Shown here one piece after another: positions 52,359-62,528 of a stretch of DNA of 64,000 bases (position 1 is its first letter; every line of letters begins with the position of its first letter). Where the stretch lies: contig CALUWJ010000007.1 of the NCBI GenBank assembly GCA_944324455.1, positions 41,879 through 105,878 of the forward strand, in the 5' to 3' direction. The notes under the pieces were generated by a model. That model made no database searches. It worked only from the letters and a program-made list of their open reading frames with translations, and was not told the origin of the DNA. Both the position numbers and the translations under genes were made by a program. This DNA comes from Candidatus Gastranaerophilales bacterium (GTDB lineage: Bacteria; Cyanobacteriota; Vampirovibrionia; Gastranaerophilales; Gastranaerophilaceae).

Positions 52359-53011
52359 TGGTTACTCCTTTTTTTTCTTTGGTTATTTGAATTATTATTT
52401 TCGCCTTTATATCTTGAATAGGCAATTTGCGAATAATTTATTTGCGCATCATCAAATCTTTGTCTTAAACAAGGAATATTTTGCTTTAAAAAACTCTCTA
52501 CTTCAAAACTTCCGGGGATAAAATGGGTTAAAATTTTACCCTCTTTATCCAATTTTAAAATTACGGTTACATCTTTATCAAAATCCAATCTTATTGCTTT
52601 TTTTGTTTCAATTGAACTATGAAGCATATTTAAAAGCGAATTTGAAGTTTTAATTGCTTTATCATCAACATTTAGAGAAATTTTATCATCTTGAACGGTA
52701 TAATTAATTATATTATTTTGATTTAATAAATTAACAAAAAATATAGCATCATTTACGCCAATCTTAGTGGAATCTATATCAAACTCTGAACCAAAATCTA
52801 AGTTTAAAAATTTTTCATTTAATTGTTCTTCAAAAGTCGGTTCTTTGTTATCTGAAATAAAAGATATAATTTCTAATAATTTTGTTCTTATATCATCAAA
52901 AGGAGATGAACTCTTAAAAGTAATATATTCATCAGATATATTACCTTGTAATATCTGTTCATCAGATATATTTTGATTATATTCAATTGTTGATGGGGTA
53001 TTAATTTCCAT
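52355..53011 (-). CDS. FliK-like hook-length control protein (divergent)
   Basis: The 218-residue protein has a polar Ser/Asp/Asn-rich first half. The second half has strands and a helix like the FliK C-terminal domain: KAIRLDFDKDVTVILKLDKEGKILTHFIPGSFEVESFLKQNIPCLRQRFDDAQINYSQIAYS. Known FliK tails show the same order of beta strands, LRxxL helix and final strand. It lies between fliJ and a hook protein, the classical fliK place. It is shorter than typical FliK (about 400 residues). Confidence 0.58.
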   Translation of the reverse strand: MEINTPSTIEYNQNISDEQILQGNISDEYITFKSSSPFDDIRTKLLEIISFISDNKEPTFEEQLNEKFLNLDFGSEFDIDSTKIGVNDAIFFVNLLNQNNIINYTVQDDKISLNVDDKAIKTSNSLLNMLHSSIETKKAIRLDFDKDVTVILKLDKEGKILTHFIPGSFEVESFLKQNIPCLRQRFDDAQINYSQIAYSRYKGENNNSNNQRKKRSNQ

Positions 53012-53489
53012 TTTGATTTTTATTTTCTAAATAATCCAATAAATCTTGCTCTTGTTGTTTTTCTCGGTTTCTTATGAAAAATTTTTGTGAACCTATTTCA
53101 TTTAATTCTTTTAATTCAAGTGCCTTTTGTTCTTTTATATAGTCTTCTTTTTGGTGCTCTTTATGTTTTTCTAAAACGTTAACTTCTTGTTCTTTAATTT
53201 TTAATATTTCTTTCTCTTTATTTAAATTTTCAATCGCCTGCCTTTTTTCTTCTTGAAGTTTTTCATCTTCTTCCCAAAGATGTTTAATATATTTATCAAA
53301 TTGCTCATACATCATAGGGTCTGCACTTCGCATCTGTTTTGTCAGGGTTTCAATTTGATCTCTATTTTCAATTATCAAATATTCAATTCGATTAACTTCT
53401 TCTTGCGCCTTAATAACAACCTGAAGTTGTTCATCTTTTTTTCTTATTCTTATTTCAAGAATTTTTTGTAATCTATATCTAAAGGGCAT
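53001..53489 (-). CDS. fliJ: Flagellar export protein FliJ
   Basis: The 162-residue coiled-coil protein begins MPFRYRLQKILEIRIRKKDEQ, the FliJ start pattern, and continues as unbroken Glu/Gln/Lys heptads to LDYLENKNQ. FliJ is the stalk-like chaperone-escort of the type III export ATPase FliI. Sequence is low complexity, so the call depends on the start motif, length and neighbours (FliK-like, hook). It overlaps the next gene by 11 bp. Confidence 0.8.
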   Translation of the reverse strand: MPFRYRLQKILEIRIRKKDEQLQVVIKAQEEVNRIEYLIIENRDQIETLTKQMRSADPMMYEQFDKYIKHLWEEDEKLQEEKRQAIENLNKEKEILKIKEQEVNVLEKHKEHQKEDYIKEQKALELKELNEIGSQKFFIRNREKQQEQDLLDYLENKNQNGN

Positions 53490-53634
53490 TTAATTAGTCT
53501 TTCAAAGGCACACTAAGATATAAATTAATACGACTTCATTATTTTTTTATTTAATAAAAAATTTAATAAAGTCAAAAAAATCAACTAAATATATGATTTT
53601 AATTGCAGTTAATATAGTCGATAATTTTATTGTT

Positions 53635-54576
53635 ATGATGAGGGGAATTATTTTTAAAATAGCATTTTTATTGTGTTTATTATTTTTAAACACATCTAAT
53701 TGCTTCGCCTTAGAAAAAGTAGGCATAATTACAGACACTCTTTTAACCCCGATTAACTACTACAACGCTTACTTTAGGACTCCAATGTTTTTTGCTCAAG
53801 ATATCAAAGGAGAACTAAATAAAAAAAATGTTCAGGTTGTACCTGTTGATACAACTCAAAACGCACTAAAAGCAGCCGGATTAAGGCAATATGACCTTGA
53901 ATCATTACAAGGGCTTCAACAAGGCTATAATATCGAATATCCGCTTTTAAAAAAAATAGCCAAACAAATAGGCGTTAAAAAGATTATTATTGTATCTATG
54001 GGAATGGATATTCAAAGAGATTTCTTAAAAAACACAGCTTGGAATATATTTAATGTTTCAGGAATGGATGTAGTCAATCCAACCCACAGGGTAAGTGTTT
54101 ATGTTGCTTTTGTTGATGTCGAAAAAGAATTAATGCTATGGGAGAGCATTTATGCTAAAAATATCAGAAATAACAAATTTAAAAATCTTGATACAACAAT
54201 TTCAAATAACTATGAAGGTATGTTGAGATTAAAAGAATACTCTAAATATATAAGCCCCGATATTGCATATAATGTTAAAATGAAAATGCTAAACCCAAAT
54301 TATGTTGAACCGCCAACATCAATCACAAGAGAAAATTTAAAACAATACGCTAAAGATAAACACAATATCGGCTCTAAAAAAGAATTATCCGAAATCGACA
54401 GGCAAAAATGGGATACAGAAAAATTAAAAGAAGATACAAAAGACAATATCATTGAATTTACCAATGACACCAAAACAGGAATAAAAAACGTAGGAAATAA
54501 AACAAAAAATGGTATAATCAATTTTAAGAACAAAATCTTTAAAAAGAAAGATACACAAAATCAAGAATGGCTATAA
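53635..54576 (+). CDS. Exported protein upstream of fliL, unknown function
   Basis: The start is uncertain: ATGs at 53635 and 53638 give a signal peptide (MMRGIIFKIAFLLCLLFLNTSNCFA), while upstream ATG 53593 would add 14 residues. No ribosome site is clear. Of 314 residues, the mature half has alternating strands and helices (LEKVGIITDTLLTPINYYNAYF, GVKKIIIVSMGMDIQRD, HRVSVYVAFVDVEKELMLWESIY), reminiscent of CsgG/LpoB-like periplasmic folds. The tail is charged. It is 18 bp upstream of fliL, and GTCGATAA at 53617 resembles a flagellar sigma -10. Confidence 0.65.
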   Translation: MMRGIIFKIAFLLCLLFLNTSNCFALEKVGIITDTLLTPINYYNAYFRTPMFFAQDIKGELNKKNVQVVPVDTTQNALKAAGLRQYDLESLQGLQQGYNIEYPLLKKIAKQIGVKKIIIVSMGMDIQRDFLKNTAWNIFNVSGMDVVNPTHRVSVYVAFVDVEKELMLWESIYAKNIRNNKFKNLDTTISNNYEGMLRLKEYSKYISPDIAYNVKMKMLNPNYVEPPTSITRENLKQYAKDKHNIGSKKELSEIDRQKWDTEKLKEDTKDNIIEFTNDTKTGIKNVGNKTKNGIINFKNKIFKKKDTQNQEWL

Positions 54577-54594
54577 CCATTTAACGGAGGAAAT

Positions 54595-55212
54595 ATGGTA
54601 AAACCCTTAAATGATAAAGAAGATAAAAACCCAAATAAAAAACAGCTGGAATTAAGTGCAAACACTGTAATGATTATAAATAACGTTATAATGCTTATTG
54701 TAATCATTATTTCAATGATTATTATGTATGTGCTTTTAGATTCATCATTTAATAAAAAAATATCAAAATTAATTCCATCTGATGAAGAACAATCAGAAGA
54801 AATTGAAGAAGTAAAACAAGAGGGAATTTTATTAGATTTAGGAGATTTTATTCTAAATCTCGCCGACCCCAACGCAAGGCGCTATTTAAAAGTAGGAATT
54901 GCAATGGAATTATCTAAAACTGAAGAAGAAATTGCAACATCTGAAGCACTATCAGAAGCAAAACCCCAAGGAGGGCACGGCGCAAGCGCACCAGTTGACC
55001 CTAATGCAAGCATAATAGCAGAAATGGAGCGCTATAAACCTGCTATTAGAGATGCTGTTATTTCAGTTCTATCGAATAAAACCTCTGATGAACTATCTAC
55101 TCCAACAGGAAAAGAACTTGCAAAGGAAGAAATAACCGAAATGGTTAACAATGTCTTTGAAGGACAAAGAGAAGTTATGAGAGTTAGTTTTGGACAATTT
55201 ATTATTCAATAA
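54595..55212 (+). CDS. fliL: Flagellar basal body-associated protein FliL
   Basis: A 205-residue single-span inner-membrane protein around the motor. A basic/acidic N-terminus is followed by a transmembrane helix (VMIINNVIMLIVIIISMIIMYVLL, about 25-48). The periplasmic FliL domain has GILLDLGDFILNLADPNARRYLKVGIAMELS at about 76-106 and ends VMRVSFGQFIIQ. An Ala/Gly/Pro linker interrupts the domain. CGGAGG lies before the ATG. It precedes fliN by 8 bp. Confidence 0.93.
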   Translation: MVKPLNDKEDKNPNKKQLELSANTVMIINNVIMLIVIIISMIIMYVLLDSSFNKKISKLIPSDEEQSEEIEEVKQEGILLDLGDFILNLADPNARRYLKVGIAMELSKTEEEIATSEALSEAKPQGGHGASAPVDPNASIIAEMERYKPAIRDAVISVLSNKTSDELSTPTGKELAKEEITEMVNNVFEGQREVMRVSFGQFIIQ

Positions 55213-55220
55213 GTATTAAA

Positions 55221-55673
55221 ATGGAAGAAAACAACAATATAGAAAATAAAAACATAGAAGCTGAAGATATTAATGAATTGCCAACAAAAAAAGTTGACAG
55301 TGAAGTTGATATTGAAAACAATTATCCGCAAGATAGTCAAGATGAAGAACACAACAATCAGCTAATAACCGTAAGACCCGTAAAATTTCAAGAATTTGAA
55401 AATATTACAGTCAACCACACAATCAAAAAAAATCTTGATATAATGCTTGATATTCCCTTGCATATCAGTGTTGAACTGGGCAGAACAAAATCCTCAATAA
55501 GAGAAGTAATGGAGCTGGATAAAGGCTCAATTGTAGAATTAAATAAAATCGCAGGTGAACAAGTTGAAATATATGTAAATCAAAAACTTGTTGCAAAAGG
55601 TGAAGTTATTGTTATTGAAGACAAATTTGGCGTAAGAATAACTTCAACAAATATTGTTAAAAACATAACTTAA
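55221..55673 (+). CDS. fliN: Flagellar motor switch protein FliN
   Basis: C-ring component that interacts with CheY-P and the export gate. The 150-residue protein has an acidic N-terminus of about 60 residues and a SpoA domain at about 72-150: [70 protein letters not shown]. All core positions match FliN. It ends 4 bp inside the convergent recG. fliM and fliG are not in the window. Confidence 0.94.
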   Translation: MEENNNIENKNIEAEDINELPTKKVDSEVDIENNYPQDSQDEEHNNQLITVRPVKFQEFENITVNHTIKKNLDIMLDIPLHISVELGRTKSSIREVMELDKGSIVELNKIAGEQVEIYVNQKLVAKGEVIVIEDKFGVRITSTNIVKNIT

Positions 55674-58057
55674 CCCCTAAAAAGATTATTTGATTCAACC
55701 TCATTTTTTAAAATCGGATAATCGTTTATATTTTGTTTTTCAGCAAAATCAAATGCATATTTTCTTGCTAATTCTAATACATCAGCATCTTGAACTATAT
55801 CGGCCACCTTAAAATCAGGTAAGCCAGATTGTCTTGTGCCTAAAAATTCTCCGGGGCCTCTTAATTCAAGGTCTTTTTGAGAAATTACAAATCCGTTATT
55901 TGTCTTTGTCATAATTGAAAGCCTATTTTTAACTTCAGAGCTGCCTTGCGTTATTAGTGCACAATATGATTGAGCTTCACCTCTACCTACTCTGCCTCTT
56001 AATTGATGTAATTGAGATAAACCAAATCTTTCTGCATTTTCAATCACAATAACCGTTGCATTAGGATTATCTACGCCAACTTCTACAACTGTTGTTGAAA
56101 CCAAAATATCAAACTTGCCGTTTTTAAAATCATTCATGACCTCATCTTTTTCATTATTTGACATTTTCCCATGCAAAAGTCCGATTTTATATTGACTAAA
56201 TTCTCCCTCTTGAAGCTTTTGAGCTTCCAGGGTAGCAGCCTTAGCGCTAATTGCCTCTGATTCATCAATTAAAGGGTAGACAATATAAGCTTGATGTTTA
56301 AAGAAAATTTCTTTTTTAATTAAGTCGTATATTTTTTTTCTTTCACTTTGACCGCCAAGAGTTGTTATTATTGGTTTTCTTCCTTTCGGTAGTTCATCTA
56401 TAACACTAACATCCAAATCACCACACAAACTCAAAGCCAAAGTTCTTGGAATTGGAGTTGCAGTCATATTAAGCATTTGAGGCATTTTACCCTTATTTAA
56501 AAGAGCATTTCTTTGTTTAACGCCAAATCTATGCTGCTCATCAATTACAATCGCACCTAAATTATCAAATTCAACTCCCTCTTGAATTAGTGCATGGGTG
56601 CCGACTGCAACATGGATTTGACCGTTTTTTAAATTAGTCAGCATTTCTTTTCTGGTTTTAGCGCTGTTTTTACCTGTGAATAAACCAACACTAAGCCCTA
56701 GAGGGGTTAACCAATTTGAGAAATTTTTATAGTGCTGAATGGCTAAAATTTCTGTTGGTGCCATGATTGCACCTTGATAACCATTTTCAATTGCACACAA
56801 TAAAACAATAGCAGCAACAACCGTTTTTCCTGAACCAACATCACCTTGTAAAAGCCTTTGCATTGGAGTTTCAGAATTTAAATCCTGCATTATTTCTTTT
56901 AGGGCATTTTTTTGAGCGTTGGTTAATTCAAAAGGCAAATTTTTTATAAATTTATCAACCAAACCATTTTCTTTTATTGAAAGTTTGATTGTTTTGTTTT
57001 TTTGGTTTTCTTTTCTTAAAAGCGCTAAATTTAATTGCATAGAAAAAAATTCTTCAAAAACAAGTCTATATCTTGCCCTATCAATCTCATCTTGGCTTTT
57101 AGGATTGTGCATATCAAAAATAGCCTGTTTTTTATCTTCTAAATTTAATTCATCTAAAATATATTTTGGCAAAGGTTCAGAAATTTTATCTTGAAATTTA
57201 GATAATGCATTATTAATTGCATTTGTTAGTGTTTTTGGATTTAGACCCTCAATTAAAGAATACACAGGCATTATCAAATTTTTATTAAACTCAAGAGCAT
57301 CTCCCTGTCCTAATACTTGAATTTGAGCTTTATCAATCGTTGTAGCCGATAAATAATCATCATATTTAACTTTACCTAATACCATAACGCTGGAATTTAT
57401 CGGATACATTTTTTTATAATGCTCAATCAATCTTCGATTATCTGTTTTAGTAAAAAAATTAATAGGCATTACCCCTGTTGAATCTTTAACATATACAGTA
57501 AAAATCGTTAATTTATTTTTGGTTGTTCTATGGGTAACTTTTATTATGTTTGCAAAAAAAGAAACACTTTCACCCAGTTTTAAATCTCTGATTTTCTTTT
57601 GACCAATGTAGTTAATATATTTTCGAGGATAATATTCAATTAAATCTTTAACTTTAAAAATGTTCATTTTATTAAACATTTTAGCTATAACAGGTCCAAC
57701 ACCTTTAACAAAAGCAACATCAATATCTTCTATTTCATCTTGAAATTGTTTTTTTTCTTCAATATCTTTTTCTTTTTTAGGTTTAATAAGCTTTCTTAAG
57801 CGGGCAAAAGTTTCAAGAGTTCTATCTATTGTATATTTTCTATTATTAACACTATCAATGTGATAAGATTCAAAAAGATTAATAAGATATAAGATATTTT
57901 GTTTTTCAATTTTATTAATGTTTTTTAAAACATCACTTAAAATACCAATCATAAATTTTGAAAAATTCATCTTTCGCCCGTCAAAATCTATGTATTGATA
58001 TTTAACCTCAAGAGTAATGGCTTGTTTTATTTTTTCATATATTTCATCAAAACTCAA
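55670..58057 (-). CDS. recG: ATP-dependent DNA helicase RecG
   Basis: Remodels stalled replication forks and recombination junctions. The 795-residue protein has an N-terminal wedge/OB domain ([39 protein letters not shown]), then SF2 helicase motifs: [12 protein letters not shown] (Walker A), DEQHRFG (motif II), TATPIPRTL (III), and [12 protein letters not shown] with [11 protein letters not shown] (V, VI). It is longer than usual because of an extra N-terminal helical region of about 110 residues, as in cyanobacterial RecG. Confidence 0.96.
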   Translation of the reverse strand: MSFDEIYEKIKQAITLEVKYQYIDFDGRKMNFSKFMIGILSDVLKNINKIEKQNILYLINLFESYHIDSVNNRKYTIDRTLETFARLRKLIKPKKEKDIEEKKQFQDEIEDIDVAFVKGVGPVIAKMFNKMNIFKVKDLIEYYPRKYINYIGQKKIRDLKLGESVSFFANIIKVTHRTTKNKLTIFTVYVKDSTGVMPINFFTKTDNRRLIEHYKKMYPINSSVMVLGKVKYDDYLSATTIDKAQIQVLGQGDALEFNKNLIMPVYSLIEGLNPKTLTNAINNALSKFQDKISEPLPKYILDELNLEDKKQAIFDMHNPKSQDEIDRARYRLVFEEFFSMQLNLALLRKENQKNKTIKLSIKENGLVDKFIKNLPFELTNAQKNALKEIMQDLNSETPMQRLLQGDVGSGKTVVAAIVLLCAIENGYQGAIMAPTEILAIQHYKNFSNWLTPLGLSVGLFTGKNSAKTRKEMLTNLKNGQIHVAVGTHALIQEGVEFDNLGAIVIDEQHRFGVKQRNALLNKGKMPQMLNMTATPIPRTLALSLCGDLDVSVIDELPKGRKPIITTLGGQSERKKIYDLIKKEIFFKHQAYIVYPLIDESEAISAKAATLEAQKLQEGEFSQYKIGLLHGKMSNNEKDEVMNDFKNGKFDILVSTTVVEVGVDNPNATVIVIENAERFGLSQLHQLRGRVGRGEAQSYCALITQGSSEVKNRLSIMTKTNNGFVISQKDLELRGPGEFLGTRQSGLPDFKVADIVQDADVLELARKYAFDFAEKQNINDYPILKNEVESNNLFRG

Positions 58058-58066
58058 AACTTATCC

Positions 58067-60013
58067 TTAATCAACCAATCTTATAACTTCATATAAATTA
58101 ATTTTATTTGCTTTTCCTCTAATAACCACATTTTTAATTGTGATAACATCAACAAAATCCTTCACTTTATCATAAGTTGATTCACTAATTAAAAAATTTG
58201 TTCTATATACTTTATTGTAATTTTCAATTCTGCTTGCAGTATTAACGGTGTCCCCTATAACAGTATATTCAAGACGCTCTTGAGAACCAATATTACCTAT
58301 AAAGGCTTCTCCTGTTGATATGCCTATACCTATTTCTATTCTTGGTTTTCCTTCTTCAAGCCATTTATCTTGCAGATATTTAACCTTTTTAAGCATTTTA
58401 TCAGCGCACTTAACAGCATCAAGTGCATGATTATTGCTTTTTTTAGGTTCGCCAAATATAGCTAAAACAGCGTCTCCCATAAACTTATTCAAAACTCCGT
58501 TATGTTCCTCAATTATAGGAACAAGAGCAGAAAAATATTCATTTAAAATTTTTGATACACTATCAGCATCCATGGATTCTGATATTGAAGTAAAATTTCT
58601 TATATCAGCAAAAAGAACGGTTATATTTGCTCTTTTTCCGCCAAGAGAAATATTATCGATATTTTCTACAACATTTTGCATAACGTCATAAGATAAATAT
58701 TTACCCATGGCCTTTTGAATTTTTGCTTTTTTATTATCTTCGATTAAATATCTGTATGAATAAGCGCAAGCTATTGAAACAATAACAAAAACTTCAGGCA
58801 AAATAACACTTATTGCAATTTTGTTGTAATACATAAATAATGCAAAAAATACATAAACTATCATTATGCTTGTACAAGACAATAAAGCTGCAATAATCGG
58901 CATTGTATTAATTAATACAAAAACTAAAATAAACATAAATAAACAAGCCAAAAAATTATATAAAGGACTTGCGACCCGATAAAAACTATTTTTTAATAAA
59001 TTATCAAAATTTGTTGCTTGAATATCAAGTCCTGAAAAAGTTTCACTTATCGGTGTTCTTGCTATATCATTAAGCGCTTGAGCATTTGCATTTGCCCCAA
59101 TAAAAACAAATTTATTATCAAAAACAGACGGATCTAATATTGGTTTTTGACCTTTTTTTATTGCCCTATAAGAATTAATAACATCTGAAGCACTGTATTT
59201 TTTATGTGAATAATTTTCATCAACTAAATCATAATAACAAATATAGTTTAAAGCCATTCCCATTTTATTTTTTATGGGAATTTTTAGAGTATGCTTATCT
59301 GAAAAACCAAAAATAAAATTATCGGATAGTATAAATTCTTTTATTCCTGTATATTTACTATACATTAAAAAAGATAAAGACGGATAAAATTTTCCTTTAT
59401 AATCAATTAGTTGAGCGGTTTGTCTGATATAACCGTCTGAATCTGTTGGAACATTTACAAATCCGATTGAATTAACGTTTTTAAAGTATTCTTTTTGTAA
59501 AGCCGTAAAACTTTTAAAATCACTATGATTTTTGTTTTTGGTCCTTTTATCAACTATTTTTATATCAGACTTTAAAGCCAACAATTTATCATAATAATTT
59601 ACATCAATATTATCTTCAAATTCATCATAAGAAAAAGCAACTCCGCTTGTCAGGTTTTTAAATTTATCTATTGAAGAAAAAAACTTTTTATCACTTATAG
59701 GATACTCTAAATCAGGCGCCATAATAAGCCCGTCATAGCCCATAACTTTTGCTTTTGTATAATTTTGAAGATAATCAAATATTTCAAGATAATATTCTCT
59801 TTTCCAAGGCCACCTGCCGATTTCATGTAATGCTTTATCATCAATAGCAATTAAAACAACATCAGAAGAAGCAACTTTATTTTTTAAGGTCAGCTTATAT
59901 AAGAAATTATAAGATTTCATTTGCGAAAAAGGCGCAAGTGCAAAATATATTACCAAGAATATAAAAGCAAATACCAAAAATAAAAATTTAGTGTTTTTTT
60001 GTTTTAACTCCAT
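58067..60013 (-). CDS. Adenylate cyclase with CHASE2 sensor
   Basis: The 648-residue membrane protein has an N-terminal anchor, then a periplasmic CHASE2 domain (about 45-330; VLIAIDDKALHEIGRWPWKREYY is the signature). Three transmembrane helices follow (about 340-420). A class III nucleotidyl cyclase catalytic domain comes after (about 460-640): TVLFADIRNFTSISE (metal Asp), NKFMGDAVLAIFG (adenine lysine and second Asp) and EYTVIGDTVNTASRIE. The lysine favours ATP, so cAMP signalling is likely. Only 9 bp separate it from recG downstream. Confidence 0.93.
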   Translation of the reverse strand: MELKQKNTKFLFLVFAFIFLVIYFALAPFSQMKSYNFLYKLTLKNKVASSDVVLIAIDDKALHEIGRWPWKREYYLEIFDYLQNYTKAKVMGYDGLIMAPDLEYPISDKKFFSSIDKFKNLTSGVAFSYDEFEDNIDVNYYDKLLALKSDIKIVDKRTKNKNHSDFKSFTALQKEYFKNVNSIGFVNVPTDSDGYIRQTAQLIDYKGKFYPSLSFLMYSKYTGIKEFILSDNFIFGFSDKHTLKIPIKNKMGMALNYICYYDLVDENYSHKKYSASDVINSYRAIKKGQKPILDPSVFDNKFVFIGANANAQALNDIARTPISETFSGLDIQATNFDNLLKNSFYRVASPLYNFLACLFMFILVFVLINTMPIIAALLSCTSIMIVYVFFALFMYYNKIAISVILPEVFVIVSIACAYSYRYLIEDNKKAKIQKAMGKYLSYDVMQNVVENIDNISLGGKRANITVLFADIRNFTSISESMDADSVSKILNEYFSALVPIIEEHNGVLNKFMGDAVLAIFGEPKKSNNHALDAVKCADKMLKKVKYLQDKWLEEGKPRIEIGIGISTGEAFIGNIGSQERLEYTVIGDTVNTASRIENYNKVYRTNFLISESTYDKVKDFVDVITIKNVVIRGKANKINLYEVIRLVD

Positions 60014-60053
60014 AATTTTATTTTATTATATTTTATTCAAAATAAAAAGCAAA

Positions 60054-60089
60054 AAATGCGGTATATGAATTATTTCATATACCGCATTT
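60054..60089 (-). terminator. Terminator of ftsZ
   Basis: Sixteen-bp perfect stem with core TGCGGTATATGAA/TTCATATACCGCA and loop TTAT, followed by a T-rich tail on the minus strand. Confidence 0.88.
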
Positions 60090-60106
60090 AACTATACTTT
60101 ATAATT

Positions 60107-61309
60107 TTACAATCTGTTTTTCGGATTTAAAAATTCAGGAATATCCAACGAACTTGATGAAGAAGGCATAGCCTGTTCTCTAGGTTTTTCTTCAGTTGTT
60201 GTTGAAGGCATTCCAAATGGGAATGAAGAAGAATTACCCATTGCAGAAGTTGAAAATCCACCAAATAAGCCTGCTGCAGAAAGTTTATTATCTGCTGCGC
60301 TCGGCGCGCTGATTTCACCATTTTTCATTTCAAAACCAGTGGCAATGATTGTAATTTGAATTTCGCCTTGAATTCTATCATCTACAACCGCACCAAATAT
60401 AACATCCGCATCATCTGCAACAGCGTCATGGATTACATTAGCAGCCTCATTTACTTCAAATAATGTCATATCAGGACCACCGGTTACATTCATGATGATA
60501 CCTGTTGCACCATTTATTGAAGTTTCAAGCAATTTAGAATCAATTGCCAATTTAGCAGCTTCCATCGCTCTGCCTTCACCTGATGATTTACCAATACCCA
60601 TTAATGCAGAACCGGATGATTGCATAATTGTTTTAACATCGGCAAAGTCAACGTTGATTAAACCGCCAACAAGAATAATATCTGAAATACCTTGAACACC
60701 ACATAAAAGAACTTCATCTACAACAGAGAATGCATCTTTAAATGTTGTTCTTCTTTCAACAACTTCCATTAATTTATCGTTTGGAATAACAATTAAAGCG
60801 TCAACATTTTCTTTTAATTTTTCAAGCCCTTGCAACGCTTGAGCTAATCTTTTTTTACCTTCGAATTTAAATGGTTTTGTAACAACACCAATTGTTAGCG
60901 CACCCATTTCTTTTGCAATTTTAGCAACAACAGGAGCAGCACCTGTACCGGTACCACCGCCCATACCGGCTGTAACAAAAACCATATCGGCACTATCAAG
61001 CGCAACTGTAATATCTTCTCTTGATTCTTCTGCGGCTTTTTCACCAACTGAAGGATTACCGCCTGCACCAAGACCATTAGTTAATTTTGTACCAAGTTGA
61101 ACTTTTCTTGGGGCACTGGACATTTCAAGAACTTGAGCGTCTGTATTCATAGCCCAAAACTCAACACCGCTTAATCCCGATGCAATCATTCTGTTAACGG
61201 CATTTCCACCACCGCCGCCTACACCAACTACTTTGATATTAGCATTTGTTGAATATCTGGGATATTCTGCAGGTTGTCTGTCATAATTATCTAATTTGAA
61301 CTTATCCAC
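60107..61309 (-). CDS. ftsZ: Cell division protein FtsZ
   Basis: Tubulin-like GTPase that forms the Z ring. The 400-residue protein has [16 protein letters not shown] at about 27-42, the tubulin signature [13 protein letters not shown] at about 117-129, the T7 loop NVDFADVK at 223-230 and a Ser/Pro-rich linker. The C-terminal peptide is [14 protein letters not shown], the SepF/ZipA-type binding tail. It is alone, without ftsA or ftsQ next to it, as in cyanobacteria. SepF is at 35195. Confidence 0.97.
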   Translation of the reverse strand: MDKFKLDNYDRQPAEYPRYSTNANIKVVGVGGGGGNAVNRMIASGLSGVEFWAMNTDAQVLEMSSAPRKVQLGTKLTNGLGAGGNPSVGEKAAEESREDITVALDSADMVFVTAGMGGGTGTGAAPVVAKIAKEMGALTIGVVTKPFKFEGKKRLAQALQGLEKLKENVDALIVIPNDKLMEVVERRTTFKDAFSVVDEVLLCGVQGISDIILVGGLINVDFADVKTIMQSSGSALMGIGKSSGEGRAMEAAKLAIDSKLLETSINGATGIIMNVTGGPDMTLFEVNEAANVIHDAVADDADVIFGAVVDDRIQGEIQITIIATGFEMKNGEISAPSAADNKLSAAGLFGGFSTSAMGNSSSFPFGMPSTTTEEKPREQAMPSSSSSLDIPEFLNPKNRL

Positions 61310-61575
61310 TTATTAGCCCTCTTAAATTTACTTTTAATTTTACTATATTTTAAAAATTTTTAGATGTAAAGAAAATCTAATAAAAGTATGTATCAAATTT
61401 TACATAAATTCAAATTTTGCATAAATACTTCAAACATCTTTGCAAAATACAAAAAATACTATATAATTTATTAGGTAAACTTTTGTAAACATATATCTGA
61501 TTATTTATCATTTTATTTATTTAGTGAACTTTAAATAGACAACAATACCATGACATAATCAAACAAGAGGTTAAA

Positions 61576-61890
61576 ATGAATTTTAAAAATTTCAAAATTG
61601 TGAGAAAATTAAAAGATTTAAGCCCAAAACTTAAATGGACTATGTTTTCACAATTTCAGGATTATAAAATAGGTTCAAGATATATAGATTATCTCATCCC
61701 CGAGGATAAAAAAGACATTAATAAAGATAATGAAAAACTTGAAAAAATGGTAAGAGATACTCTTATTAAAGAATTTTCACCTAAAATTAAAGATTTTAAA
61801 TCATTTAATCTTCTTGTTGATGCCACCGTTCATAGAATTAAAGAAAAACAACTACGCTCTATGGGTGATTGGGAAGATATAGAACTATAA
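61576..61890 (+). CDS. Small basic protein of unknown function
   Basis: The 104-residue protein is probably helical and charged: MNFKNFKIVRKLKDLSPKLK at the start, YKIGSRYIDYLIPEDKKD in the middle and ATVHRIKEKQLRSMGDWEDIEL at the end. No signal, membrane helix or known domain is visible. AGAGG lies before the ATG. It is convergent with the XRE regulator, 1 bp apart. The 266-bp gap upstream holds the ftsZ leader and no other gene. Confidence 0.5.
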   Translation: MNFKNFKIVRKLKDLSPKLKWTMFSQFQDYKIGSRYIDYLIPEDKKDINKDNEKLEKMVRDTLIKEFSPKIKDFKSFNLLVDATVHRIKEKQLRSMGDWEDIEL

Positions 61891-61891
61891 A

Positions 61892-62245
61892 TTAATTACC
61901 TATTATTGATGATTTATATTTCATCAATCCTTTTTGGGCTTGCTTTAATAATGTTAAATAAAATTCAAGTTCATTTTCAGATGAATTATTAATAAATTTT
62001 AAAAACTCTGTTTTAACAACATTATTTTCAACAGGAGTATTTATATCTAAATTACTCATTTTAAATTCTATATCTAATGTTTTAAAAATTTTAACAATAT
62101 TATCCAAAGTAGGCATATATTTTCCTGATTCAATTCTTGATATATGCTTTTCATGAAGCGAAACAAGTTCAGCCAATTGGGCCTGCGTTAAGCCCTTTAT
62201 AAGTCTTGCTTCTTTTATTTTTCTTCCAAGGGACACTTTATCCAT
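61892..62245 (-). CDS. XRE-family regulator next to the Cys-rich prepilin gene
   Basis: A 117-residue protein with a Cro/C1 HTH at about 5-60 (LGRKIKEARLIKGLTQAQLAELVSLHEKHISRIESGKYMPTLDNIVKIFKTLDI) and a C-terminal helical part (FLKFINNSSENELEFYLTLLKQAQKGL) that may dimerise. AAGGAAG precedes the ATG. Its start faces the cysteine-rich gene across 274 bp holding GTTACTA boxes, one just upstream of its own ribosome site. It is the best candidate to bind them, including autoregulation. Confidence 0.88.
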   Translation of the reverse strand: MDKVSLGRKIKEARLIKGLTQAQLAELVSLHEKHISRIESGKYMPTLDNIVKIFKTLDIEFKMSNLDINTPVENNVVKTEFLKFINNSSENELEFYLTLLKQAQKGLMKYKSSIIGN

Positions 62246-62265
62246 ATAACTTCCTTAATAAGTAC

Positions 62266-62528
62266 GTTACTAATATGATAAGGTCTAGCAATAAAATTAT
62301 GAACCATAATTAAGTTACTATCAAATATATTTAGTAACATATTTATTAACAAAAATTAAGCAACTCAAAAATAGGTTTTTAGCTATTTTTCTTGCTATTC
62401 TTAAAAAAATATTTTAAATGGGTGATGTACATGTTTATAAAATTGTAATATTATAGTAACATACTTAAAGATAAAATTTTTATCTTTAAATTAAGATATC
62501 AAAATGGAAGTTAATAAATATGTTACTA
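62266..62528. promoter_or_regulatory. Five GTTACTA boxes between XRE regulator and Cys-rich gene
   Basis: GTTACTA occurs at 62266-62272, 62314-62320 and 62522-62528, and its complement TAGTAAC at 62332-62338 and 62454-62460. Three copies extend to TATGTTACTAWA. Boxes 2 and 3 form an inverted pair. The fifth covers the start codon of the Cys-rich gene, so it might be partly coincidental. Confidence 0.6.
62465..62489 (+). promoter_or_regulatory. Leader hairpin before the Cys-rich gene
   Basis: An 11-bp stem TTAAAGATAAA/TTTATCTTTAA with loop ATT ends 30 bp before the ATG. There is no T-run after it. It could shape the mRNA leader or slow ribosome loading. Confidence 0.4.
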
